A DNA stretch of 64,000 nt from Owenia fusiformis (lineage: Eukaryota; Annelida; Polychaeta; Sabellida; Oweniidae). The notes under the pieces are model-generated. The model did no database searches. It saw nothing but the letters and a program-made list of their open reading frames with translations, and had not been told where the DNA came from. Positions 49,801-61,800 of this stretch are shown piece after piece (position 1 is the stretch's first letter; each line of letters starts with the position of its first letter). The position numbers and the translations under genes are program-made. The stretch is from the NCBI GenBank assembly GCA_903813345.2, contig CAIIXF020000011.1, positions 26,406,166-26,470,165 of the forward strand, given 5' to 3'.

Positions 49801-52800
49801 AATGGCTGGAATGCGGATCATTTAGCTTGTTTTCAATATTGTCAAGCTTCTCAGCATGTTTTGAAATTTCAATCTCTGGTGATTGTGGGTTGCGATTTTT
49901 GGGGCCAACATTAGCCCAGTAGTCATTCATTATTTCAGCAACTCTTTTTGGGTCATCAATAATTATGTCCGGGTATTCGGGGTGTTGTACTTTTATGGGG
50001 GTATCATTTTGTTGATTAAACATATTAAGAGTTCGCCAATAAGATCTTGAGCTTGATGATTTTTTAGAAGCATTTTTAGTAAGAACCTTTATGTGTTTTC
50101 TCACCATCTTTTCTTTAATATATTGCCGGACTCGGTCTTTCCTTTCAATATAAATTTTCCAAATATCGTCAAAACAATCGAGATCGGAGAGGCCAGAGGC
50201 TCGCCAGTACCTACAAAACTGGTTAGCTTCCTTACGACTCTGGATGAGCTTTTTTAGTTCTTTATCCCAAAAGGATCTATGGTTTAGTGATATGTTCATG
50301 TGACCAATCGTGTTATTCCCTGTATTAATGACTTTATCCCTCCAACAGACCCACATTTCTTCAGGGGTTGCAAAAACCGTGGGGTTCCAGTCTGCAAAAT
50401 CATCATTTAAAGCAGACTTAAAAAGTTTCCAATTTGTTTTATCATTCATTTTCCAAAGGCATGCATCGGGACTGGTTTTGTTAATATGTTTCAAAACTGG
50501 CTTACATGAGTTTGTCCTAGATTTTTTTACATCAAAATCCGTCATAATCATGCAGTGGTCGCTTCCAATTGAAAAATTACCTTCCTCATCAATTATCATA
50601 GAGGAAAGCTTATCATAAAGGGCTTGGTTACATAACAAATAATCAATTGTTGATGTTATATTTCCTCGAAACCATGTATATGAACCATTACACTTACTTG
50701 ACAAATTTAGAACCTGCATGTTTGTGACTTCACATAATGTTTCAACCATTTCACCATTAGGACTAGGGGAGTCATTTTTATTGAATTTGTTTAGCTTGCC
50801 ATTGAAATCACCCATTAATAGCACAAAATCACCAGTATTTTCTAGAGTTGCAATATTTGAGATTAATTCATCAGTAAGAGCATGACTACGTTCTGGATCT
50901 TTACCATCATTAGGATAATAGGTAATACCAACACTAAAAGTTTGATCATGTATTTTTACCCGGATCCAGTATCGTTCGAAATCATCCTTTTTTGAGCTCA
51001 AAAGGTCGTCATTAAGTACTTTGCAATTTTCAGAAGAAACAAAAAATCCAATTCCCCCACCTTCAGATTTAGCGCGGTTTTTATCGTACCATTTATGATT
51101 ATTACTTTTAACAATAAGAGGACGTTTGTCATTAAAAAATGTTTCCGCAACAGCCATTAATGTTATGTCATTTGTTTCTAGCAAATGTTTCAGCTCTTGC
51201 TGCTTACCTTTACCTAAAATATTTACATTGTTATAGGCAAATGTAACACTGAGATTGTCATTTTGGCATTTAGCCTTACGGCTGCGTTTAGACCTTCGGT
51301 GTCGGGTTTTTATATCATTGGGGAATGAGGCTTTATCTTTCGTGACATTGGGGGATAAGGCAGACTCATTGCCGTTACTCTAATAATGGGTAAGTACGGA
51401 AAACCTATTATTTCCAAGAAAGTCATTGTTCTGATGATCGTATTCAAAAGACTGGACACGATTAACATAATGATTGTCCTTCATGACATTTAAATGACCC
51501 CTTGCAGGAGGAATATCATTGGGTTTATTGGGGCATCGTGATTGTTTGTGTCCAATTGTTTTACAAAAATGGCAGCGTACAGCAGTGGGGTGCCAACATG
51601 TGGAAGGGAGATGACTCTCCCCACATTTATTGCAGGACATGTCCTTATTGGTGCTGTTACGATTATGTGTATAAGTGTTCATGGATCTTGGCTTGTTGGT
51701 GTTGATATAGCCTGATTGTCTTGTGTTGGTTGATGTGGGTGTTGAAGTTGTCGTTGGAGGGTTCTTTGGTTGATGTTCCTTGCGGCTGGTCTTAGTTTGA
51801 GGGCTGTTCCTTTTGTTACGGGGTAAAGTGACATCGTCACATGTGGTTTTCAGTTTGAGGTTTTTAACCAAACTATTGGTTCCAGCGTCACTTAGATGCA
51901 GTTTATCTGGACATAGGTATCCGTTATTGATAGACTCGTCGCGATGCTTGAAGTTAATGTCATTGTCATTGAATGTTACAGCCTCATCCTGGCAGTGGCA
52001 TAACAAGAAACCGTTAAGCTGGTTGATTCGTTCTTGCACAGTCGGATCATTTAGACGGGGAGTTACACTGGATATAGTGAGGCTATTGCAAAGCTGTTTT
52101 GCTGTCTTAATGAGAAGGGCATAATCCTCAGATATAAGTTTCACATCGTCTCTTTCAGCGCAATCGTTACTGGCAACTTGCAGATAGATGTGGTCATACT
52201 TCTCTTTTTTCTTGAGAAGTTTGTTGTGTATGGTAGCTATTTTGCCTCCACGAATACAGTCCACTTCGGTATCAATGAGCTTTGTTTCATCTATGTCCCG
52301 GATAATCGATGAACCTATTATGAGGGATTTGAGGTTTGGCTGCGGGGCATGCTTCACTTCCTTTAGTTTGTTCACGGTTTTTCTAAGGTCATTCAATTCT
52401 TTATGAAGTTCCTCATTATCTGCAGTTTTACGAGCGAGTTGTTTAACAAGTTCACTATTTGTATCGCTCAACTGTTTCAAGGTGTTTACTGTGTTCTGTA
52501 TGTCCAAGACAGTTGACATGAGGTTATTAAGGTCAATATTGCTATTCGCCTTAGCATTACGATTCAATGTGCGTGTTGGATTTGGCTGTGACATGGTTTT
52601 GGCGGGACGTCCTCTCTTCCTTTGCGTGGTGTGTGGGGTCCTGGGGGTCTTGGGATGTCGTTTAGCAGTAATACGTGTTGAACGGCGCGCAGGTTGGGGG
52701 GATGTTCCTGGAGAATCAGGAGGCTGAGAGTCAGGAATCATCATGACAACATTATCTACACGCCGAGGGCTATCCTGTCCCGATGCTATAAGTCCATCGT

Positions 52801-55800
52801 TAAGTGAAATTGTATTCTGATTTGTGTCAGAATCTGATGATACTGTAGAGTCATTGAGACAATTTCCATGTGTACAAATATGCTCTGGTTCAACATCTGC
52901 CAAAGCCTGTGTTTGTGTATCTGGCAGCAACTGGGTCAATGTCATTGTAGGGTTTTCCATTGTAAATACCTGTTAGTTCAAATTTGGGCAATTACTGTAG
53001 GACCTGTTAGTTCTAATTCAGGTAATTACTATAGCTTTGCTAGCCTATGTTGGCTGTAATAATTGGCTATGTTATAAAAAGGTCTATCCTGCTTTATGCA
53101 CTTAAAATGGTTCCTAGTTGATCAACTAAAATCCAGATATTTCATCCACTAAAAACTCTTTCAAGAGTTGTTTAAAATATATCCAGTTTTGATCACAGTG
53201 TTCTTCAAGCGTTCATGTATACCACTGTAGCTTTGAATTTATACTAGAAAGTCTATTTCAGTGAAAAAACTAGCTTTTTTGTGGAGCAAATATTTCATTG
53301 ACTTCTCTCAAGTGGTGCTGCCATCTATATATGTTTTGTTGCTGTCTGATCATCAAATCAAATTGTTGTTATTTAAAGATGTCAGTCAAATCTGGTGAAA
53401 CAGCACAACATTTACCTAAATAGCACGAGTACATATTATGTAACTCATTCATAATATTTCATGCATCAGGTATTAAGGCTTAGGGGATTAACTTTTACAC
53501 ATAAACTGAACTGACAGATGTGCACGCTTACATGTACAACTTCCAGGATTGTAAGAATTCAAAACTTGTTGATAGCCATATTTTCCTGAATGTGACATCG
53601 ATATATTATGGCATTTATGAGTGGTAAAACATGAAAAAAGCATTTTCATTTAAAATTAGCATATGATTTGAATTGATGCCAAGTAATGTATTAGTTAACT
53701 GTATCCGTTTTACATCCATTGCAGTTGGCTACATTATAAGACAAGGCATTCACATGCAAAATGTCAACACCTGCCATTTGTTACAGACACCAACTGCCAA
53801 ACACCAACTGCCAAATGATAAACACCAACCACTGAACACCGTCCACAAAAAAGTTTGAGACCATAACAATATGTCACCACTTGAGGTGGTGACATAAAAA
53901 TGATCATGGAAAATTGTATTTTTTTAAAAAAGTAGGAACTTCTGAGGTTATTAGAAAATTGGAAGACAAGGAAGGATTCTGGGAAGGATATTAGGGTTAT
54001 AAATTGCAATGAAACTAAAACAAAACATTCTTTTTCTCAAATATCACAGTGTATATTCAAATCACAAATACGATATCATACAATTACAATAAGGGTCTAG
54101 TGCACTTTCCATTATGATATCCCCATGAACAAAATGAATCATTTTTAGGTGTAACATAAAGAATTCAATGTCACATAATACTGTGGAAAATATTTGGGCG
54201 TTTGGACCCACATGGGCTGAGGTTGAGGTCATTTAGTTCAGCAAGGGTGTATTGACTTGCCATTGAATGGGCTCCATTGACTTAACATGTGGATATCATC
54301 AATTCCAATAGAGGCCATTGGTTTCTATTGATTTTCACAAAAATACCTAAAATACACTATGACCTGAATCGATTGCAAATTAAATAATTTCACAGTATGA
54401 CACAAATGGTATATCACATCAGATGTGCAAATATAAAGTTTGCAATCGATTCAGGTCATACTTCAAATTAAAAGATTATACATTTTTTCCATCATTTTTT
54501 CCTACAAAATGGCTATAGAAAAATGCTTCAAAAGCAACATTTATACTAATGAAATCCCATACAACTTTCTAAATCCAAAGATTATACTGTTATGTTTCAT
54601 TAATTAATAACATATTTGGATAATATGTTGGGATGTGTAGGATGCAAATGGATTTTGACAGACACAAAAAGACTTCTTGGTTTGGCATCTCTACCCCTGT
54701 ACTGTACACTTTATGATTGAATATTGGCCCTAATAAGTGGCCCATTCATCAATACAGTGCTGAATATAGGTCAACAAGATACTAGTGTACATATAAATGT
54801 AATAATACCTATAGCTAGGTCTGAATATTAAACTCAAGCCAAATAGAGCCACCACAATATTTCAACCTTTGTAACCCTTGCAAAAAGATTTTCTTGCAAT
54901 AAAAATGTAAAAATAGCTTAGGGTACTTGTAAGCCAATTTGATTTTAAGGTAGACATGTCTCGATATTTTTCAATAATTTTCATGATTATAAATACCGAT
55001 AATCAATGAAAGGGACAATATTTTCACATTTGTAATTGTATGTGTATGCATGGTCCATGTGTATGTTACCATAATTCTTTATATCCACTTAAAATGTAAA
55101 AAATTTTGCCCAATTTATAAATATCAGATAATTTATTCATCACCAAAATTAGTAAAAATTATCAACATGCAGAACTACCTTAAAGAGTTTAATCTCTCAC
55201 TCAGTCACAATCATGTCAACCAAAACTGTACTCGTGTTACATAATATAGGATTATACAGCTTACCATACTGTGCAATCTATATAACATCCACACTGACAT
55301 CTTTACAGAATCATATATAATTTTTGAATATAAACTAACTCAACCCAATAAGGCGAGTACTAAAGAATTTACTTACCTGCCATCTAAAAATCTGCTTGGA
55401 ACTACCATTGGATTACCATTGGATTCCTCCAAGAGAATATTCTAGGGCGCATTCAGCTTACATAATTTGAGAAATTAATGGCATACGTAAAACCTATTTA
55501 AAATAGCATTTATCATATTCAAAAGCGTTGAGCATCAATGATTCCCAGCCCTATGAAGTTTGAAAAATAAAAATACCTGGGTGTTAATCCATGGATTATC
55601 TTTGAAAACGAGAAATATATTTTTGGATTACATGGTGTAATCTTAAAGTAAACAAAATGTTTTAAAGTGTATTGATGTTTTTTGGATGAAAAACATAAGC
55701 GAAATTCATGAAAAAAATCCCCCGATTCATTCTACAAACAACTCGCCCTCCTTTAAGAGGAAGAATTCAGTATCCCGTATGTTCACTATCCCCTCCCGAC

Positions 55801-58800
55801 CCCAATTATTTAACTATGCTCCAATGTGTTTCATTTCTGTGTTTGATAAATGCAATCAATATGATAGTTCTATATTACTCATTATTACCGTAGTGCAAAT
55901 GTGCGAAAGGTTTAATTTTAATCTAATTGAATTATGTTAATTAGTTGCTTGGATGGTAGATTGTTTGTTTGCATGCTTGTTAGCACAATTGATTCCTTGA
56001 TTGGCCTTTTATTTGCTAACATTCTTTCTTTCTTGCTTTGCTGTTTCCTTGGTTTCTTGCATTAGAGTTTGATTAGTTACTTGCTTGGTTGGTTTGTCGG
56101 TTGTTTGCTTGCTTGCTTCATTTGTAAGTTGCATGGTTTGTTTTTTACTTCCTTAGTTTCCTGCTTGCTTGGATGGTCGTGTGCTTGGTTGCTCGGTTGG
56201 TAACTTGCGTGGTTGGTTGCTAAATTATTTATTTGAACTTTCTAAATATCCATAGGCGTAGCCAAGGAGGGGGAGATTGCGAAAACCAATAAAATTTAAA
56301 CCCTGAGAAAGAGGACTGAAAGAGCTTTAAAATGCTTTTTATTTGAAGCTTCTAGCTCGCTTTGGAAAGAGCTTGGATCCAGTTTTTGTAAAATTCAATA
56401 TAAAATTTTTTTGGCTTGTTTATGTCACAATCGCACCCTCCCCCTGTTTATGTCACAATCGCACCCCCCCCCCCGACTGAAAACGAATCTTTTTGGCAAT
56501 CGCACTCCCCCCCCCTGACTGTAAGCTGGCTACGCCCCTGATATCTGTTATTGGCCATCAATAAACTATATTTATATTGTGAGCACTTATGGGTTTTGAT
56601 AACAATAGGCTTTATACATGTATAATGAATCAAATTTCATATTGTATCATGTTGGCTAAATCGTGTCAAGGGAAGAATTAAGAACTGAAATCGGGGTTTT
56701 CTTAGTTTGAGCCAGGGAACAAAATGTAATCAGACAGACGGATTAATTAATATTTGTTTTGATAAATGAGTATTATAGGTTATATTTATTTTTATTTTTA
56801 TTTATTTATTTAGACACTACACTATTTGTAACAGTGGCACTCTCAATGGGTGCGTCTATACTCAAAAATTAAAACTTTATATACATGGCTTAAAGAAACT
56901 TAACTAAAATCACTTTAAAAACATTCATTATGCATTAAAAAATATAAAATCAGAAGATGTTCTTCAGTAATATTTTATTTAATCTATCTACCGTGACGCT
57001 TATATCATGTCCACCTAAAATCCTGGCCTCATCGCCTACTATCCATTTTAATTTATCGCTTGTTTCTGACTCAAGGTATACTTCTAAAACTGGACTAGGG
57101 ACTTGATTTTTCATTTCCAAATAAAACTTGTTTCTCGCAGTTTCATAAGAGGGGCATTCAAAAAGTCTGTGCTCCAGGGTTTCGATTTTATCTGGGCACT
57201 CTTCGCAGTAGGGTGAAATGGGTGGGTTTAGATTTTTCCATTTGAACTTACCAGCACGTGCTAAAAATTTTATGCGTGACAACTGGAAGTCATAATCATT
57301 ATAAAGGTATGTTGCTCTTCCCTTTTTTGGGATCAGATTAAGTTGATGGTATTTGTTGAGACTACTTTTTTCCAAAATACCCTCATTTATGTACTTTTTT
57401 GAGAGATCTAATATCTGTTTATGGTAACTGTACGAAATATTTTCGGCAGTTTCAGAGATACCGCTTAATTGCATCAGTTTGAGGGTAGCATCAATATGTT
57501 TAACATAGTTCCAGTGGTTCCCTTTGCCCATTTCAAACCTTTTCTCCATGCAAGCTAATAGTCTTGCATTAAGTGAAGTTGGTTTTTTAGATTTGATATA
57601 AATATAGTACTCAACTTGTCTTTTTAAAACCGTATATTTCATGGGGGTCCAACCCAAATCAGACACAATGGCTTCGTATGCTGGTGTGCCTTTAATATCA
57701 AATATAGCGCGGCCTGCATTATATTGCATTGACTTAAGGCGCGTTTCATAAGATTTATTGTCCGAAGCCCATATAGCACATGAGTGAAGGACACTGGATA
57801 AGAGTTTACTTTTATAAAGTTGGTTTCCAAAGTCAATTCGTTTAACATTCATATGTCTATTTAATGTGTATTTGATATATCCATTAAGCTTTTTTGCTTT
57901 TAGGGCTGTTTCATTCATGTGGTCATTGTCTCTAAGGTTTTTGTGGAAAATATAACCTAAATATTTGTAGGAATGCACTTCACTCAGTTTCAAGTCTCCA
58001 AATGACCATTCTTTTGTCTTGTCTGTTTTCTTCCCAATAACCATAACTTTCGATTTTTTCTGACTAAAGTTAAAGCCCCATTTGACTGCGAATTCATTAA
58101 CAATTTTGAGCATGGCATTCAGTTCATTTTCAGTGCTAGCAAAGAGGACAATGTCATCTGCAAACATGAGTGTTGGGATAAGTTGTTCTTCAAATTTTAT
58201 ACCCACTTTTGCATTTATCAGCTGGTCATATAGATCAGTCATTATGATGGAGAACAGAGTTGTTGATAAGACACAACCCTGTTTAACTCCATATGGTTGA
58301 GTGAACCAATCTGTTTCATTTCCGTTTCCGAAGGCAACTTTAGTCTTATTATCATGATACATTTGCCGTAATAGTCTCCACAACTTACCTCTAACTCCTT
58401 TTTTCCAAAGTGCCAAAAACATCCGGTCGCGGTCGATTACATCATACGCTTTTGAAATGTCTAAAAATGCCAGGTATGTGCTTTTTCGTTCACTTTTTCT
58501 NNNNNNNNNNNNNNNNNNNNNNNNNNNNNNNNNNNNNNNNNNNNNNNNNNNNNNNNNNNNNNNNNNNNNNNNNNNNNNNNNNNNNNNNNNNNNNNNNNNN
58601 NNNNNNNNNNNNNNNNNNNNNNNNNNNNNNNNNNNNNNNNNNNNNNNNNNNNNNNNNNNNNNNNNNNNNNNNNNNNNNNNNNNNNNNNNNNNNNNNNNNN
58701 NNNNNNNNNNNNNNNNNNNNNNNNNNNNNNNNNNNNNNNNNNNNNNNNNNNNNNNNNNNNNNNNNNNNNNNNNNNNNNNNNNNNNNNNNNNNNNNNNNNN

Positions 58801-61800
58801 NNNNNNNNNNNNNNNNNNNNNNNNNNNNNNNNNNNNNNNNNNNNNNNNNNNNNNNNNNNNNNNNNNNNNNNNNNNNNNNNNNNNNNNNNNNNNNNNNNNN
58901 NNNNNNNNNNNNNNNNNNNNNNNNNNNNNNNNNNNNNNNNNNNNNNNNNNNNNNNNNNNNNNNNNNNNNNNNNNNNNNNNNNNNNNNNNNNNNNNNNNNN
59001 GGCTGTGTAATGACCTTCGACAGCAAGTCGCTACTACAGTCTAGTGGCTAGTCTTTATGGCCGAATCGGTAAAGCGTCTGCCTCGGGAGTGGAAGGTCCT
59101 GGGTTCGATTCCCGCACTAAGCATTGAATTTAGCACACTTCCTTTCGGGTTTAGGATCTGGCTTGTTACACTCCAGCTCCCGACGGACGTGCCCAAGGGT
59201 CCTTACAGCTCATTTAAGTTAGTCTTGCTATAAGCTTATGTGACCCTCCCCTTCTACTTGACTATCCACTTATTCACACACTTGTTGTAGTAGGGGGGGG
59301 GGGCAAGGGGTTACAAGGGCTTGTAGCTAAACTAGACCAACTAGATCAAAGCACTCATTGTTTAAACTCTGAGTGGGTATAGGTCCTTATATGACTTGGA
59401 CAGAACACTTGACTGATTGACATTATCGTAGAATATCTGATGAATAATTTTACTGTTAAATAGCAATGAGAAAATTAATTTTCATACAACAAACCTTGGA
59501 TTGTAGAACAAGAAGAAGCTGTGAAGACGACAGAGGAAACTATGACGAGTAAGTCTACACTTTGGTACCAAATAAACAAAAATAATACAAGGTGTCAAGA
59601 CCAGCATCTTCTCTGCATGAAAAACAATTTATTAATACATGAAGATTCATATATCATTTTAAAGATATTTTTATTCTGGTGTTACCAGTAAAACATTAAA
59701 TGAACCCCTGCGTGTTGGGATGTCTTCAATACGCTATTGCTAATGTTAAAGGCAGAATCAGATCTACAGGGGGTAACAAAATTGCAAGCAATATGTACAA
59801 TTGACCTACGGATTCCTTACAAGCTCAACTATGATCCCAAAAGATCCGTAATATGTTATCAATTCATGAGGTTATTTAAAATTTAAAGTGCACAACTGGG
59901 ACAAAATGTTAATACATATTTATAGACAAACGAATGTGTTCTTGTAAAAATGTTTAGTTTTACTCAAATGAAATTTATACTTTTGGTATTTTCTAGAAAA
60001 TGGACATAAAAGGAATGATAAAATTGAAACAATATTCGTCAGGTCATGATGGCGATAATGATAAATACTTGCTAAATCTGATTCTGCCTTCAACCCCTAT
60101 GAAACAAGCTTGTATCTGTTGTTTTAGATCAAACAGATGTAATAACAACAACTCCTTTGACAACACAGAAGCCCATGATGAAAAGTAAGTAGAATGAGTC
60201 GACACTTCGCCGAATAATACTTTGTTTATGCAAATGTCCATGGCCATACAGGCCTTATTCCCTAAAGCTACGTTCACAACAACGGCGAATGCCACGCTTT
60301 AAATCGGGGAGCAAAGCGGCACCAAAGCATGGGGCTTTAAAGGGACTTGTAAAGCGACACCAAAGCGTAACAAAGCTTGATTAAAGCGTCGGGGTTGTAA
60401 TAGGTCGTAGAAAAGCTCGGAGTAAAGCGGGATGTTCGGCAAGAGCGCCAACATTTTTTAAACTGTTCAAAAATTTTGGGCGCTCCGTTACGAATTGATT
60501 AAAGCGCCGAAAGCGTATCACTGCTTCAGAAACCGTAACAAAGCTCAGCAAAGCTTGACTCAAAGCGTAGGAAAGCTTAACAGAGCTTGGTTCAAAGCGG
60601 GGACCCCAGTCTCTTCACGGTCTGTTACCACTTGTCACGCTTCGTTTAGATGTCTTAAGCTTTGCTACGATCTGGCATGAAGATCTGACACGAGGTCAGA
60701 CGCTTTCATCAATATCTGACACTCTTTGTTACGCTTTCATGAAGGACTCTCAAGCTTTTTGACGAATTGAGACGCTTTAATCAAGGATTGAAACGCTTTG
60801 TTAAGCTTTGTTTCGCTTGAAAAGCTTCCTCACGCTCTCTCACGCTCTTTCACGCCGTGCGACAAACATCATGTCTTCTTCAGATAGGTCATAATCTGGT
60901 CCATCTGGATTTCTGGATCATGTTGTTCTGCCATCGTCTTTTCGAGTCAAAGATGCAATGGTTTTATGGATCTACTGCATCTTTATACTGCCATTTGATC
61001 AAAAGCGTCATGATAAAGGTGATCTCGAAAATGCACAACAGAGCGTGACAATCGTATCAGAGCCTGATTAAAGCGCATCAGAGCGTAATAATGCTTACCA
61101 AAGCTTATCAAAGCGTGATTTTAAGCGTAACAAAGCCTGATCGAAGCGGGATCATAGCGTGAGGAACCATAACAAGTCGGGAAATCAGAGCGCATCAGAG
61201 CTTATCAGAGCGTAACATTACTTAGGAGATCGTGATATTTTTGGAAAAGTAAACAAAAATAGCGTGGCATTCGCCGTTGGTGTGAACGTAGCTTTAAAAA
61301 TGTTTGGCGCTCTTGCCGAATATCCCGCTTTACTCCGAGCTTTTCTACGACCTATTACGACCCCGACGCTTTAATCAAGCTTTGTTACGCTTTGGTGCCG
61401 CTTTACAAGCCGCTTTAAAGCGCCATCAAAGCGCCGTTGGTACAAACGTAGCTTGAACAGTTAACATTTTTAGTGCTCTTGCCGAATATCCCGCTTAACT
61501 CCGAACTTTTCTACGACCTATTACGACCCCGACGCTTTAATCAAGCTTTGTTACGCTTTGGTGCCGCTTTACAAGCCGCTTAAAAGCGCCATCAAAGCGC
61601 CGTTGGTGTGAACGTAGCTTAACGAGATCTCATGAATGTATCGTCGTTTGCTTAATTTAAATCAATTCCCATAGACACTTTTCTATGATAATATGATCGT
61701 AGCTAACACTCCGCTAATGAATTTCGATTATGATTATGTTTCCGAAATTCAAACTTTTTAATAGCGTTACCATTTTTTAGCATATCGACTGTTTGAGCTT

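Larger units (their letters stand above)
47630..53100 (-). mobile_element. Near-complete two-ORF LINE nested in the TTAA element
   Basis: Minus strand. The 3' end is at the (AAAT)n tail around 47630-47650. The 5'UTR upstream of ORF1 contains two direct copies of about 33 bp ending GAACTAACAGGT (52975-53040). ORF1 and ORF2 follow in the same frame. APE-type endonuclease plus reverse transcriptase and a simple-repeat tail place it in the Jockey/CR1/L2 group of non-LTR elements; the exact clade is not determined. Confidence 0.88.
53100..55451. other. Non-coding body of the TTAA element
   Basis: About 2.35 kb between the LINE 5' end and the right TIR. It holds two small hairpins (53871-53895 and 54359-54459) and a CCAACTGCCAAA-type short repeat near 53788-53815. 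No transposase remnant was recognised. Confidence 0.55.
47274..55752. mobile_element. 8.5-kb element with TIRs of about 300 bp and TTAA target duplication
   Basis: The left end reads AGGAGGGCGAGTTGTTTGTA after TTAA (47270-47273); the right end is its complement, followed by TTAA (55753-55756). The two arms (47274-47575 and 55452-55752) are about 90% or more identical in reverse complement, through AATCCATGGATTAACACCCAGG and GTTTTACGTATGCCA. TTAA duplications are characteristic of piggyBac and Kolobok elements. No DNA transposase is visible. The body is a LINE (about 47630-53100) plus about 2.3 kb of non-coding sequence, so the copy is a non-autonomous element enlarged by a LINE. Confidence 0.78.

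Noticed and set aside
58410-59051. Open frames spanning the second gap
   Set aside because: They consist of unknown residues across 58501-59000, with no supporting sequence on the plus strand.
59043-59120. Possible tRNA gene
   Set aside because: A and B boxes are present, but the acceptor stem does not pair and the sequence continues into a SINE body; the same insertion is present, damaged, in gene A.
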